Origin: Candidatus Accumulibacter adjunctus
GTDB lineage: Bacteria > Pseudomonadota > Gammaproteobacteria > Burkholderiales > Rhodocyclaceae
Direction: 5' to 3'
NCBI GenBank assembly: GCA_000585015.1
Contig: JFAX01000007.1
Span: forward strand, 26,077 to 60,783
DNA: 34,707 nt
The notes beneath the pieces are model-generated. The model saw only the letters and a list, made by a program, of their open reading frames with translations, was not told the DNA's origin and made no database searches. Both the position numbers and the translations under genes were made by a program. Shown here piece after piece: positions 15,162 to 24,686 of the stretch (positions within the stretch are counted from its first letter, which is position 1; the number at the start of each line of letters is the position of its first letter).

Positions 15162-17555
15162 ATGCCCCTGGTTCCGCCCCCGCTCGACAGTCGCAAATAC
15201 CAGGATCTTCTGGACGAGGCCCTGGCGCGCATTCCGGTGCACACGCCGGAGTGGACCAACTTCAATGCCAGCGATCCGGGCGTCACGCTGATCGAGATCT
15301 TCGCCCACATGACGGAGAGCCTGCTCTACCGCGCCAACCAGATCCCCGAGCGCAACCGCGGCAAGTTCCTCCAGTTGCTGGACGTTCCGCTGGCCCCCGC
15401 GGCTTCCGCCCGGGGGCTGATCACGATCAGCAACGACAACGGTCCGCGCGACGAGGTGATCATCAACGGCGGGCTCGAGGTGCTCGCCGGCGACATCGCT
15501 TTCCGTAGCGAGCGCGGGCTCGACGTGCTGCCGCTCGAAGCGCGACTGTACACCAAACGCCTCGTCACCGACCCCACCGGCGAGCTCGACGCGCATTACA
15601 AACTGCTCTATGCGTCGCTGCGGCCGCAGGAGAGCGACGCCGCGAGCAAACCCACGCTCTACGAAACCGTGGCTTTCGACGGAGAGAGTGCGCAGGGCCT
15701 GAGCCTGGGTGACGATACGGTCGACGGCTGCCTGTGGATCGCGCTCCTGGTACGCAGCCGCGACTACGCACAGGCCGCACAGGCGCCGGACAAGGAGAAG
15801 CTGCGGCAAAGCCTGCGCGAAGCGCTCGCCGGCAAGACGCTCAACCTCGGCATCGTCCCGGCGCTTGGGCAGACCGAGCGCCGGCTCGAGCCCGGCGGCC
15901 GCACCGCCGACGCCAAGCAGCCACTGCTGCGCTTCCAGATGCCGAAGCTGCCCAAGGGCGGCAAGCTGCCGAAGGCACCCGCGCCGCGGGAGGCCGAGTA
16001 TCGTGCGCTCGATGCCCGCGCGCGCGTCGATGTCCTGCTCGAACCAGGCGTCGTCGAAATCCAGATGCCGGCGGCCGACGAAATGCGCCTGTGGGACGAT
16101 CTCGACCCGCTCGAAAAGGGCTCCGGCGACTTTCCGCCGGCGCTCGACGACACGCGGCTCGACGAACGCGTGCTGACCTGGATCCGCGTCGCCTCCGACG
16201 CACCGGTTCAGTCGCGGCTGCTCTGGGTCGGAATCAACGCCGTCGAAGTCACCCAGCGCGACCGTGTAATGAGCGAAGTGCTCGAGGACGGCAGCGGCGA
16301 GCCCGACCAAGTGCGCACCCTGGCCCATCCGCCGGTAGTTCCCGGTTCGCTGCGCGTATTCGTGGGGCAGCCCAACGGCGAGCAAGGGGCTTGGGAGGAG
16401 TGGCGTTGCATCGACGACCTGTTCTGTGCCGGCTGCGAAGTGCGCGTCGTCGACCCGCGCCAGCCGCCCGGCGCGCCAGTGCCGGAAGCGCGCGAAGACC
16501 GGGTGTTCACCGTCGACGCCGAGTCGGGAACGATCCGTTTCGGCGATGGCTTCCGCGGCCGGCGGCCGGCCGCCGATGCGCGCCTGCGCGCGACCTACGA
16601 CAGCAGCCGCGGCCCCGCCGGCAACCTCGGGCGCGGCGCAATCAACAGCGCACCGGCGCTTCCCGGCGGCTTCAAGGTCGCCAATCCGGTCCGCACCTGG
16701 GGCGGTGCCGCCGCCGAAGCGCAGGCCGAGGGCGAGAAACAGATCGCCCGCTATCTGCAACACCGGGACCGGCTGGTAACCGCCGGCGATTTCGAAGCAC
16801 TGGCGCTGCGCACGCCCGGGCTCGCCGTCGGCCGCGTCGAAGTGCTGCCGGCGTTCATCCCGGAACTCTCTCCCGACGCGCCCGGCAACGCCCCCGGCGC
16901 GGTGACGCTATTGCTCATCCCGAGCTACGACCCGCTGCACCCGGACACGCCGGAACCGGATCGCCTCTTCCTCAACGCCGTCTGCACCCACCTCGACCCA
17001 CGGCGGCTGATCACCACCGAGCTGATCCTGCGCGGACCCGACTACCGCGACCTCTGGATCACCGTCGGCGTCGATGTGCTCGCCCTGGGGCGCAGCGTGC
17101 CCGAGGTGCGCGACGACGTGAAGCTGAAGCTGCTCGACTTCCTGTCGCCGCTGCGCGGCAGCGGCCTGCCCGATAGCGACGCCGCGCTGGTCACCCCGGA
17201 ATACGCCGACATGCGCAAGGGCTGGCCGCTGCGCAAGGCCGTGTCGGCGCTGGAGCTGATGGCGGTGGCCAGCCGCGTGCCGGGTGTACGGCTGGTGCGC
17301 GGCGTGCGCCTGGCCGATCCGGACGGACGTGAAGCGCCCGAGATCGTCATGCGCGGGCTGCAACTGCCGCGGATCGCCGGCATCGCCGTCGAAGTGGGCG
17401 ACGCCCGCGACCCGCGCGAGCTGATCGGTGGCGTGCCGCAGGCAGGCCCTGACGGGCAAAGCAGCGGACAGGCGGGTATTGGCGAACAGGGCAGCGCAAG
17501 CCGCACGCGCCGGCCGCGAATCCTGCCGGTGCCGGTCATTCCCGAGCAATGCTGA
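15162..17555 (+). CDS. baseplate J / gp6-like wedge protein (Pvc11/Afp11-like)
   Basis: This 797-residue protein is a putative baseplate assembly protein. The N-terminus has the conserved FNASDPGVTLIEIFAHMTES and YRANQIPERNRGKFLQLLDV. The middle has the J-domain motif FTVDAESGTIRFGDGFRGRR, then VTAGDFEALALRTPGLAVGR. The C-terminal domain contains YADMRKGWPLRKAVSALELM. It forms the wedge ring around the hub with the tail-protein-I partner encoded next. A Gln/Gly/Arg-rich tail follows. The stop overlaps the next ATG (TGATG). Confidence 0.94.
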   Translation: MPLVPPPLDSRKYQDLLDEALARIPVHTPEWTNFNASDPGVTLIEIFAHMTESLLYRANQIPERNRGKFLQLLDVPLAPAASARGLITISNDNGPRDEVIINGGLEVLAGDIAFRSERGLDVLPLEARLYTKRLVTDPTGELDAHYKLLYASLRPQESDAASKPTLYETVAFDGESAQGLSLGDDTVDGCLWIALLVRSRDYAQAAQAPDKEKLRQSLREALAGKTLNLGIVPALGQTERRLEPGGRTADAKQPLLRFQMPKLPKGGKLPKAPAPREAEYRALDARARVDVLLEPGVVEIQMPAADEMRLWDDLDPLEKGSGDFPPALDDTRLDERVLTWIRVASDAPVQSRLLWVGINAVEVTQRDRVMSEVLEDGSGEPDQVRTLAHPPVVPGSLRVFVGQPNGEQGAWEEWRCIDDLFCAGCEVRVVDPRQPPGAPVPEAREDRVFTVDAESGTIRFGDGFRGRRPAADARLRATYDSSRGPAGNLGRGAINSAPALPGGFKVANPVRTWGGAAAEAQAEGEKQIARYLQHRDRLVTAGDFEALALRTPGLAVGRVEVLPAFIPELSPDAPGNAPGAVTLLLIPSYDPLHPDTPEPDRLFLNAVCTHLDPRRLITTELILRGPDYRDLWITVGVDVLALGRSVPEVRDDVKLKLLDFLSPLRGSGLPDSDAALVTPEYADMRKGWPLRKAVSALELMAVASRVPGVRLVRGVRLADPDGREAPEIVMRGLQLPRIAGIAVEVGDARDPRELIGGVPQAGPDGQSSGQAGIGEQGSASRTRRPRILPVPVIPEQC

Positions 17556-20500
17556 TGGACGCCAACGGCACCCGCTTTCACCTGCTGCTCGGCGATGCCG
17601 ACTGGAAGTCGTGTCGCTGCACGCGCCAGGCCGACGCGCCTGGTGCGCAGTGGCAAGCGCCCTACGACGCGAAGGCAGCGGCGAAGCCGGCGAACGATTC
17701 GCCGGCGCCAGCCGAGTGGAACTCCGAGGCGAGCGAATTGACGTTACGGCGTCGCCCGTTCCGGTTCGACCCGGCTCCCGCCGACACGCCGGTCGACGTG
17801 CAAACTGACCGGCGCGGCGCCGCGGCCGACCTGTTCGGCAACTGGTACTGGGTGGACGAGAGCGGCACCGGCATCCGCGTGCGCTCGGCCGGCAGCGGCA
17901 GCATATCCGCTTTCTGGCCGCCGGAGCCCACCGTGCCCCCTGCGTCGCCAGGCGGATTCGCCCCTGCCGAAAGCGCGTCGACTGCCGCAACCGGAACCAC
18001 GCTGGGCGGCGTGGCAGTCACCGCCGAACACTATCTCGCGGTCGGTACGCTGCAGCCGCCGGGGCTGTTGATCTTCGATCTCTTCTCGGGCGGACCGCCG
18101 CGACAACTGCTGTGGCCCGCAGCGATCGAGTTCAAGCCCTTCGACCTCGCGGCCTGCCCCCTCGGCCGCCTCGGTGAACTCGCGATCCTCGACCGCATGA
18201 ACCGCCGCTGCTGGATCCTCGACCGCCACTTTCAGGTCGTTCGCCGCGACCAGCCGGAGGTAACCGGCGGCGAACCGGCGGCGCAGACCTTCCAGCCAGA
18301 CCCCGGCGACGGCAGTCGACGCATCGTCGGCCGTGTCGTCGGCCGTGTGTCTCCGGCGGGCATTGGCCTCGACGACGCACTGGCGCTGCCGACGACCGAA
18401 GCTGCCGCAATCGAGGCGCTGGCCGACGGCACGTGGCTGGTTCTCGCCAATCCTCCCGGCCCGAAGCCGACTGGTTTTTCCGAGATCCTCGTGGTCCGGA
18501 ATGGCCAGCTCGCGCAACGCCTGTCGACCGAGCCGATGAAGGACGAAATCGACCGCGAGACCCGCGATGGCTTCTCGCTGATCGGCCATGACATGGCCCT
18601 CGTTCCCGGCACCGGGGCAAAGATCGGGGCAAAAACCGGCGCCAAGGACAAGGCTTGCGAACTGGGCCGACTGTACATCGCCGACTCGGGCGGCAACCAG
18701 AGCTACGTTTTCCGCCTGGTCGACGACGGCGCCGGAGTCCTTTCTCTCGATCCGCTCCCCGAATACCTGCCGATGCGCTGCTTTCACGGTCGCGGGCTGG
18801 TCGTCTACGGCGGCATGCCGTATTACGACTTCGCCGAGACCTGGGTGCCGCTGGTACGCCAGCCGCGTCCCCGCCATGAACCCGAGGCCAGCGTGCGGAC
18901 CCGTATCTTCGACGGTCGCCAACCCGACTGCGTCTGGCATCGCCTGCTGCTCGACGGCAGCATTCCCACCGACTGCCGGGTGCGGGTATGGAGCCGGGCC
19001 GGCGACGAGCAGGAGCAGATCGACTTCCTGCCCTGGGTCGATGAGCCACCACTCTATCGGCGTAGCGACGGCAGTGAGCTGCCCTGGCTGCGCTCGCCCT
19101 GGCCGGCCAGCCGAGGCTCGGCGCCGGGCGCGGGCACCTGGGAATTGCTGCTGCGCCACGCGCGCGGCCGCTACCTGCAGTTGCGTCTCGACCTCACCGG
19201 CAACGAACGCAGCACGCCACGACTGCGGGCGCTGCGCGTGTGGTACCCGCGCTTCTCGTATCTCGCCGAGTACCTGCCGGCGGTGTATCGCGAGGATGCC
19301 GGCTCGGCCGCTTTCCTCGACGGCTTCCTGGCCAACCTCGAGGGATTCTGGACTGCCACCGAAGACCGTATCGCGGCGGCGCAGATCCTCTTTGACTGGC
19401 GCAGCGCGCCGGCCGAGGCGCTCGAGTGGCTCGCCGGCTGGTTCGGTGTCGCGCTCGACCCGGCCTGGGACGAGCCTCGGCGACGGCTGTTCATCCGTCA
19501 CGCGATGCTGTTCTTCCAGTACCGCGGCACCGCGCACGGCCTGCGCCTGGCGCTGTCGCTGGCGCTCGACCGTGAGATCGACGAGGGCCGCTTCACGTCG
19601 CCCGAGCGCGTGAAGCCGAAGCGTTTCGGCGTGCGCCTCATCGAGAAGTACCAGACACGCAAGTTGCCCGACGTGCTCTTCGGCGACCCCTCGCAACTCG
19701 AAGCGCCGGCGGTCCCGGAAGCAGACAGCAAGCCCTGGAGCCCGGCCGAAGGGGGCCTCGCGCTGCGCCGGCGCTACGCGCGTTTCACCGGCAAGCCCGA
19801 GAGCCCCTTGCCCGAGTTCCCGCTGCTGGCCCCCGAGCAAAAAGCCGGCATCTGGGCACAGTTCTGCGAGCAGGCGCTCGGCTACACGCCCTGGGCGGCG
19901 GCGCTGGAACGGCAAGCGTGGCGCCTTTTTCTCGCCACTGTGTATGTCGACGGCGACGCCCTCGACCGCGCCTGGCGCACGCAATTCGCCGACTTCGACC
20001 GCATCGACCTGCCCGCCGACCAGCCGGCCGACGCCGTGATCGGCAAGGACTGGCTGGCCTACATGCGGCAAACGGCACCGGCGCGAATGCCCGTCGAGCG
20101 AATCGCCTGGCAGGCCTTTCTGCGCAGCCGCCATGCCACCCTCCGCGCGCTCAATGCCCGGTACGCCACCACTTGGCAGGCCTTCGACCTGATCCCGCTG
20201 CCGGACCGCCTGCCGGCCGACGGCGCCGCGCTGGAGGACTGGTTCCAGTTCGAGAGCGCGGTGCTGGCGATGCGCGGCACCGCGCACCGCTTCAGCGTCC
20301 TGCTGCCGATGCCGACCGGTCCCGAAGTGACACCCGACGAGCCGCAACGCCGCCTCGACCTCGCCAGACGCATCGTGGCGCTGGAAAAACCGGCGCATAC
20401 CGTCTTCGACCTGCGTTTCTACTGGGCGATGTTCCGGGTTGGCGAAGCGCGGCTCGGGCACGACACCTTGATCGACATCGGCGCGCGCGAGCGCCTGATT

Positions 20501-20611
20501 CCGCCGCTGGTGCTCGGCCGCGGCTACCTGGGCGAGGCTTGCGTCTCGCCAACCGAGATCGAAAGCCGCGCCGATCGCCGAATCCTCGGCCGCGACCGGC
20601 TGAACCCTTGA
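17555..20611 (+). CDS. tail protein I-like baseplate wedge protein, enlarged (Pvc12/Afp12-like)
   Basis: This 1018-residue protein is assigned from its tail-protein-I domain at about residues 567-690 (YLAEYLPAVYREDAGSAAFL, LEWLAGWFGVALDPAWDEPR, FFQYRGTAHGLRLALSLALD). It is preceded by about 550 residues of beta-rich, propeller-like sequence (HYLAVGTLQPPGLLIFDLFS, LYIADSGGNQSYVFRLVDDG). A C-terminal part carries a 63-residue tandem repeat. Gp7/Pvc12-type wedges form the periphery of the baseplate. The start is the ATG overlapping the gpJ stop (TGATG); another in-frame ATG at 17549 is equally possible. Length is at the high end for this role. Confidence 0.88.
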   Translation: MDANGTRFHLLLGDADWKSCRCTRQADAPGAQWQAPYDAKAAAKPANDSPAPAEWNSEASELTLRRRPFRFDPAPADTPVDVQTDRRGAAADLFGNWYWVDESGTGIRVRSAGSGSISAFWPPEPTVPPASPGGFAPAESASTAATGTTLGGVAVTAEHYLAVGTLQPPGLLIFDLFSGGPPRQLLWPAAIEFKPFDLAACPLGRLGELAILDRMNRRCWILDRHFQVVRRDQPEVTGGEPAAQTFQPDPGDGSRRIVGRVVGRVSPAGIGLDDALALPTTEAAAIEALADGTWLVLANPPGPKPTGFSEILVVRNGQLAQRLSTEPMKDEIDRETRDGFSLIGHDMALVPGTGAKIGAKTGAKDKACELGRLYIADSGGNQSYVFRLVDDGAGVLSLDPLPEYLPMRCFHGRGLVVYGGMPYYDFAETWVPLVRQPRPRHEPEASVRTRIFDGRQPDCVWHRLLLDGSIPTDCRVRVWSRAGDEQEQIDFLPWVDEPPLYRRSDGSELPWLRSPWPASRGSAPGAGTWELLLRHARGRYLQLRLDLTGNERSTPRLRALRVWYPRFSYLAEYLPAVYREDAGSAAFLDGFLANLEGFWTATEDRIAAAQILFDWRSAPAEALEWLAGWFGVALDPAWDEPRRRLFIRHAMLFFQYRGTAHGLRLALSLALDREIDEGRFTSPERVKPKRFGVRLIEKYQTRKLPDVLFGDPSQLEAPAVPEADSKPWSPAEGGLALRRRYARFTGKPESPLPEFPLLAPEQKAGIWAQFCEQALGYTPWAAALERQAWRLFLATVYVDGDALDRAWRTQFADFDRIDLPADQPADAVIGKDWLAYMRQTAPARMPVERIAWQAFLRSRHATLRALNARYATTWQAFDLIPLPDRLPADGAALEDWFQFESAVLAMRGTAHRFSVLLPMPTGPEVTPDEPQRRLDLARRIVALEKPAHTVFDLRFYWAMFRVGEARLGHDTLIDIGARERLIPPLVLGRGYLGEACVSPTEIESRADRRILGRDRLNP
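19919..20263 (+). repeat. tandem 63-residue protein repeat at the C-terminus of the wedge protein
   Basis: Two adjacent segments, starting at W789 and W852, share a pattern of Trp, FL, a short helix, LD/LN, a Thr, then FD-x-I-x-LP, PAD and a final DW (for example FADFDRIDLPADQPAD and WQAFDLIPLPDRLPAD). The DNA is diverged, so this is an old module duplication. A degenerate, shorter trace may precede it near residue 735. Confidence 0.65.
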
Positions 20612-20627
20612 TGCAGGAGAGCATGCA

Positions 20628-21968
20628 ATGAGCTGCTTTGCCAACGATGTGGCCCTGGTCGGGACGAAGACGCCGGATCCCACCCGGCACGTCAACTACG
20701 TCCAGGGCATGGTGCTCGGAGTGGACGACTTCACCCAGGAGTTCGCCTACCTCGCGGGGCGCGACCAGTGGCTGGCGCGCGACCTGCTGGGCTACGGAAC
20801 GGTGCGCGGACTTGCGGTCGACATCGAGGACGACAAAGCTAAAGCCTCGGATTCTCTGCAGAAGTGGAAAGTCACGGTGACAAGCGGCGCTGCCCTCGAT
20901 CCCTGCGGCCGGCTCATCTGCGTGCCGCGTGACCAGTGCGGCTACCTGAACGACTGGCTGAAGGGCCATGCCGATGCAGTCGGGAAGAAGGTGACCGGGG
21001 TGGAAGGATCGCTCGACCTTTATCTCACCCTCTCCTACGGCGACTGCCCAACCGATTCGGTACCGATCCCGGGCGAGCCCTGCCGCAGCGAGAGCGAACT
21101 CAAGGCCCCGTCACGAATTGCCGACGACTTCCTGCTCGAGCTGAGCGTCGATCCGCCGACCCAGATGGAAGACGAGTGGCTCGGGAAATTCATGGCCTGG
21201 CTGGGCAAGGTGCGCGTCGATGCCGGGTCAGGGGTCACGCCCGAAGACTTCGCCAAGAAGGTGGGCGCCTGGGAACCCGAGGCAGCGGAACCGCCGCTGG
21301 TGCAGCCGACCAGCGACTGGCTGCGCGACGCGCTGCGCGTCTGGGCGACCAAACTGCGTCCGGCGGCTTATGGCCGAAGCTGCGGCTGCGCGACCACGAC
21401 CACCTCTTGTCACGACGAGCGCGTGCTGCTGGCAAGGATCACGCTGACCGTCGAGCAGCCGAGCGGACAACCCTGGCGAGTCAAGGCCTTGTCGAAGCTG
21501 GACGAGAGCGCGCGCCCGGTTCTGATCCACCTGCGCATGCTTGCCCAACAGCTTCACCCTCTGACGCCGACGACGGCTTCGGCAACGACGCCCTCGGAAC
21601 CGACGGCCTCACAACCGGTGCGCGTCACGGTGTCGACGATACGTACCGTCGCCGCCGGGAAGTTGCGTGGTGACAACGTCGCCGATGGACCGGTTCTCGG
21701 CAAACTGCGGATAGCCGGTGTCGAACCGGGAAAGATCACGTTCACCTTCGATGGCTATGCGAAACCGGCGGATGAGCACCAATACATCGTCAAAGTGCTC
21801 GCCTTGTCACACGCAAACGTCCGGGCACCGGTGGTCCGTTTCCTCGCCTACACCGACGAGGGCTTCGTGCTGCGGGTGAACCCCAACTCCAAGGCCAATT
21901 CGACGGTCGCCATCCTCGAACAGATCGAGTTCATCCTCGAGGTGGACGAGATCCGGAATACCCCATGA
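20628..21968 (+). CDS. eCIS-associated hypothetical protein, Cys-rich
   Basis: This 446-residue protein starts after AGGAGAG. The N-terminal motif HVNYVQGMVLGVDDFTQEFA, then YGTVRGLAVDIEDD, is related to the one in the next gene (NFFNGRLLTGPDLGREQDAR, then HGIARGLEVLAG). Cys residues cluster near residues 87-160 and again near 250-262 (SCGCATTTTSCHDERVLLA). A beta-rich domain with Ig-like spacing makes up the C-terminal third. The function is not recognised. Its place after the wedge genes, where Afp/PVC loci carry fibre and fibre-attachment genes, suggests a peripheral baseplate role (inference). Confidence 0.75.
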   Translation: MSCFANDVALVGTKTPDPTRHVNYVQGMVLGVDDFTQEFAYLAGRDQWLARDLLGYGTVRGLAVDIEDDKAKASDSLQKWKVTVTSGAALDPCGRLICVPRDQCGYLNDWLKGHADAVGKKVTGVEGSLDLYLTLSYGDCPTDSVPIPGEPCRSESELKAPSRIADDFLLELSVDPPTQMEDEWLGKFMAWLGKVRVDAGSGVTPEDFAKKVGAWEPEAAEPPLVQPTSDWLRDALRVWATKLRPAAYGRSCGCATTTTSCHDERVLLARITLTVEQPSGQPWRVKALSKLDESARPVLIHLRMLAQQLHPLTPTTASATTPSEPTASQPVRVTVSTIRTVAAGKLRGDNVADGPVLGKLRIAGVEPGKITFTFDGYAKPADEHQYIVKVLALSHANVRAPVVRFLAYTDEGFVLRVNPNSKANSTVAILEQIEFILEVDEIRNTP

Positions 21969-21987
21969 CCTGCCGGGAGACGCACAC

Positions 21988-23283
21988 ATGACCGCCAGAC
22001 TGATCGAGCAGGCCATCGCCGAGGGCGGCATCCGCTCGGTGAACTTTTTCAATGGGCGGCTGCTCACCGGCCCGGATCTCGGCCGCGAACAGGACGCGCG
22101 TCGTGAGGCCGACCGGCGTGTTGCTCAGGCGGCGGGTCACGGCATCGCCAGGGGTCTCGAAGTACTCGCCGGTTCCCCGGGCAGCGACGGGCCGGTGGTC
22201 ACCGTGCAGCCAGGTCTCGCCGTCAGCCGCAGTGGCCACACGCTCTACCTCGAATCCGCGACCGAGGTGGTGCTCGGCCGGCGAGCGCCACCGCGTGTCG
22301 CCGCTGCGCGCACCTTCGACGACTGCAAGCTCAGGGGTGGCAGCTATGCCGCAGAACCGGGCGTCTACCTGCTGACCCTGGCGCCCGCCGAAGACCGTGA
22401 GGGCCATGCGCTGACGAACGCGCTCGATGACTCGGCCGTGCCGTGCAATACGGATGCGCTGATCGAGGCGGTGCAGTTTCGCCTGCTGCCGATTGGCTCG
22501 CTGCTCAAAGACGAGCACGCCGCCGTCGACCAACGAACGCCTTTGCCCGACGCGACGGCGCGACTCAGCCTGCTGCGCAACCGCATCGCCCACCGCTGCT
22601 TTGGCACCGACGCCCTGCGCGCCTTCCTAATCGACCCGTTGAGCGCCGGCGGAAAGCCCTACGGCCTGCTCGCCAAACTGGCCGACCATGTGCTCACGGC
22701 CTGCGACGTCCCCCTCGCCATCGTCAAGCTCGAAATGGAAATCGACTTCGTCGACCAGTGGTGCGTCCGCCGGCGGATCACACGCCCCTCCGCAGCCGGC
22801 CCGTGGGCGATGCTCGCCGACGACCGGCGGCAGGCGGAGGGCGAGGCGATGTTCCTGCAGTTCCAGGAGCAGCTCGCGGCGCTCGTCGGATCCACCGGCG
22901 TCGTCGGTCAGTTCGCCGCCTGCAAACGCTTCGATTACCTGCCGCCGGCCGGCATTCTCCCGCTGCCGGGCACGGTGAGCGACGAGGTAGCGGCGATCGC
23001 GACCTTCTTCGACGGCCTCGTCGTGCGCGGCCCCGCCTTCATCGAGGGCGCGCGCTTCCAGGCGCTGATCCGCAGCTCATTTGCCTACCCGCCGGTCGAC
23101 CTTGGCAGCGGCGAGTTGATTTGGCTGTACTACGTGCGCGAGAACCGACAGGCGATCGACAATAAGAAGTTCATGCCGAGCCCCACTGCCTGCCTGGTGT
23201 TCGCCAGCGGCCAGATGCCTTGCCAGGCCGGAGCGCGGTTCGAAGTTTCAAGTTCGAGCTACGGCAACTATGCGATTGACTAG
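21988..23283 (+). CDS. eCIS-associated hypothetical protein, N-terminal domain shared with the preceding gene
   Basis: This 431-residue protein begins with a short helix, then SVNFFNGRLLTGPDLGREQD, AAGHGIARGLEVLAG and VTVQPGLAVSRSGHTLYLES. This N-terminal layout occurs in many tail-associated loci and is weakly shared with the upstream protein. The central region is helical and the C-terminus beta-rich, ending in a Ser-rich stretch. GGGAGA precedes the ATG. The role is unknown; a peripheral structural protein is likely. It is the last gene before a visible fall in GC content. Confidence 0.75.
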   Translation: MTARLIEQAIAEGGIRSVNFFNGRLLTGPDLGREQDARREADRRVAQAAGHGIARGLEVLAGSPGSDGPVVTVQPGLAVSRSGHTLYLESATEVVLGRRAPPRVAAARTFDDCKLRGGSYAAEPGVYLLTLAPAEDREGHALTNALDDSAVPCNTDALIEAVQFRLLPIGSLLKDEHAAVDQRTPLPDATARLSLLRNRIAHRCFGTDALRAFLIDPLSAGGKPYGLLAKLADHVLTACDVPLAIVKLEMEIDFVDQWCVRRRITRPSAAGPWAMLADDRRQAEGEAMFLQFQEQLAALVGSTGVVGQFAACKRFDYLPPAGILPLPGTVSDEVAAIATFFDGLVVRGPAFIEGARFQALIRSSFAYPPVDLGSGELIWLYYVRENRQAIDNKKFMPSPTACLVFASGQMPCQAGARFEVSSSSYGNYAID

Positions 23284-23319
23284 GCCAACAAGGCTGCACT
23301 ATCTAAGAGGAGAGTCCAC

Positions 23320-24627
23320 ATGCCGAGTACCGTACTAAATATGGGGAGAGGTGTCCGATCTGGTGATGTAGTCGTATCGGTCACGGAAATCGCAACACTG
23401 TTCACTGGCAAGCCGAATCTTACTGAGGCACAGGTTCGGGATTTGCTCACCCAACTCGTCATGGGTAGAGCCGAGGAGGTCAGGCCAGGTGATCTGATCA
23501 AAGCCGATCTCATCAATGCCATTCTCGCGCGGCTCGATTTCCTCGCCTCTCGTGTCGCACTGCTGGAGGCTGCCAAACCGGCAGGAGTAACGGGCGTCGT
23601 CATTCGCGAGCCGAGCTCCAGTACGATACTAGAGATAGGAAACCGGCTCATCATCAAAGGTGACAATCTCCTTCCGGAGTCGGTAGTAATGATCGACCAG
23701 ACTAAAGTATCCGGCCTTAAGGGTTCGGCCACAAACGCTACGCTCGTCCTCGATCGCATTCCTCCGATAAACATTGGCCAGGGGCGGATGGTGGAATTGC
23801 GCGTCTCGAACACAGCAGGGGCGGACGTCGCTCAGTTCAGGCTCAATCCGCCGACGCTAACGATGCCAATCGGAGACTTTCTCGTCGGTGCCACTGGGGG
23901 GCCCGTTCCCGATCCGGGCGCCGCGGGTTACCAGAAGAAGGGACACTATTCGTTCACGTTCACCATCACGTCTGGCGTCCAGCCCGACGAATATTTCAAG
24001 TTGCTTCCTCAAGTCGATGCCGGCTGGCAGGCCGTGGCCACGCCCCAGGAGATATTGATCGAGGCCGCTACTGCCCAGCCGACGGTAAAGACCGTCAGTG
24101 TCGCGGTGGACATACCCGATAGCGCCTCGCCCGGCGAGACGGGCAACTTGACCCTCCTCGTGCAATCGAAACGCGACTCGACGCTTGCCCGGCGCTCGCA
24201 GCCCGTAAAGATCAAGGTGAACGCCAGTGCCGAGCCTCCGCGCAATATGACACCGGAGCTCGGCAGCACATCGGGTGGAGCGGCGGCGATGCGCAAGAAC
24301 GCGGACGGAAAGATGACTGGCCTCATCATTCCGGATGGGCCCGATTCTCAACTGATCCTCAAGACCAACGTCCCCGCGGACGGCGACTATCGGATCGACA
24401 CGAATAAGCTATCCAAGTTCTTGGATGACACATCCGGCAAGTGGTCCGCCTCCGTTACGCAGAACGGAATCGTCAAGCTCAGAGCGCCTACGGACACGAT
24501 TAGCGTTACCGTCACCGCAAAGCAAGGTGCGCAAAACGCCAAGATGGTTGTCGACATTGTTTCCGTGACGGACGCGAAGAATTCCGGGTACCTCGAACTC
24601 GAGGTCGAGCCTTGGGACGGGACCTGA
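23320..24627 (+). CDS. hypothetical protein with Ig/IPT-like beta domains
   Basis: This 435-residue protein has AGAGGAGAG as ribosome-binding site. Residues 1-85 are mostly helical (LTEAQVRDLLTQLVMGRAEE, LINAILARLDFLASRVALLE), suited to oligomerisation or docking. About three beta-sandwich units follow. The first resembles IPT/TIG domains (EIGNRLIIKGDNLLPESVVM); the second contains GHYSFTFTITSGVQPDEYFK; the third holds ISVTVTAKQGAQNAKMVVDI. No signal peptide is seen. The architecture would fit a fibre or decoration protein, but no family was recognised. Codon use is visibly less GC-rich than in the upstream structural genes. Confidence 0.7.
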   Translation: MPSTVLNMGRGVRSGDVVVSVTEIATLFTGKPNLTEAQVRDLLTQLVMGRAEEVRPGDLIKADLINAILARLDFLASRVALLEAAKPAGVTGVVIREPSSSTILEIGNRLIIKGDNLLPESVVMIDQTKVSGLKGSATNATLVLDRIPPINIGQGRMVELRVSNTAGADVAQFRLNPPTLTMPIGDFLVGATGGPVPDPGAAGYQKKGHYSFTFTITSGVQPDEYFKLLPQVDAGWQAVATPQEILIEAATAQPTVKTVSVAVDIPDSASPGETGNLTLLVQSKRDSTLARRSQPVKIKVNASAEPPRNMTPELGSTSGGAAAMRKNADGKMTGLIIPDGPDSQLILKTNVPADGDYRIDTNKLSKFLDDTSGKWSASVTQNGIVKLRAPTDTISVTVTAKQGAQNAKMVVDIVSVTDAKNSGYLELEVEPWDGT

Positions 24628-24686
24628 GATTCCCTCCGAACAGCCACTGAGGTCAACGAGTTATATTTTTTAAAAGGAGCCAAAAA

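Noticed and set aside
17744-20695. 983-codon minus-strand ORF opposite the tail-protein-I gene
   Set aside because: Despite its length it is antisense to a gene with a clear tail-I domain and repeats. High-GC DNA commonly leaves this frame open.
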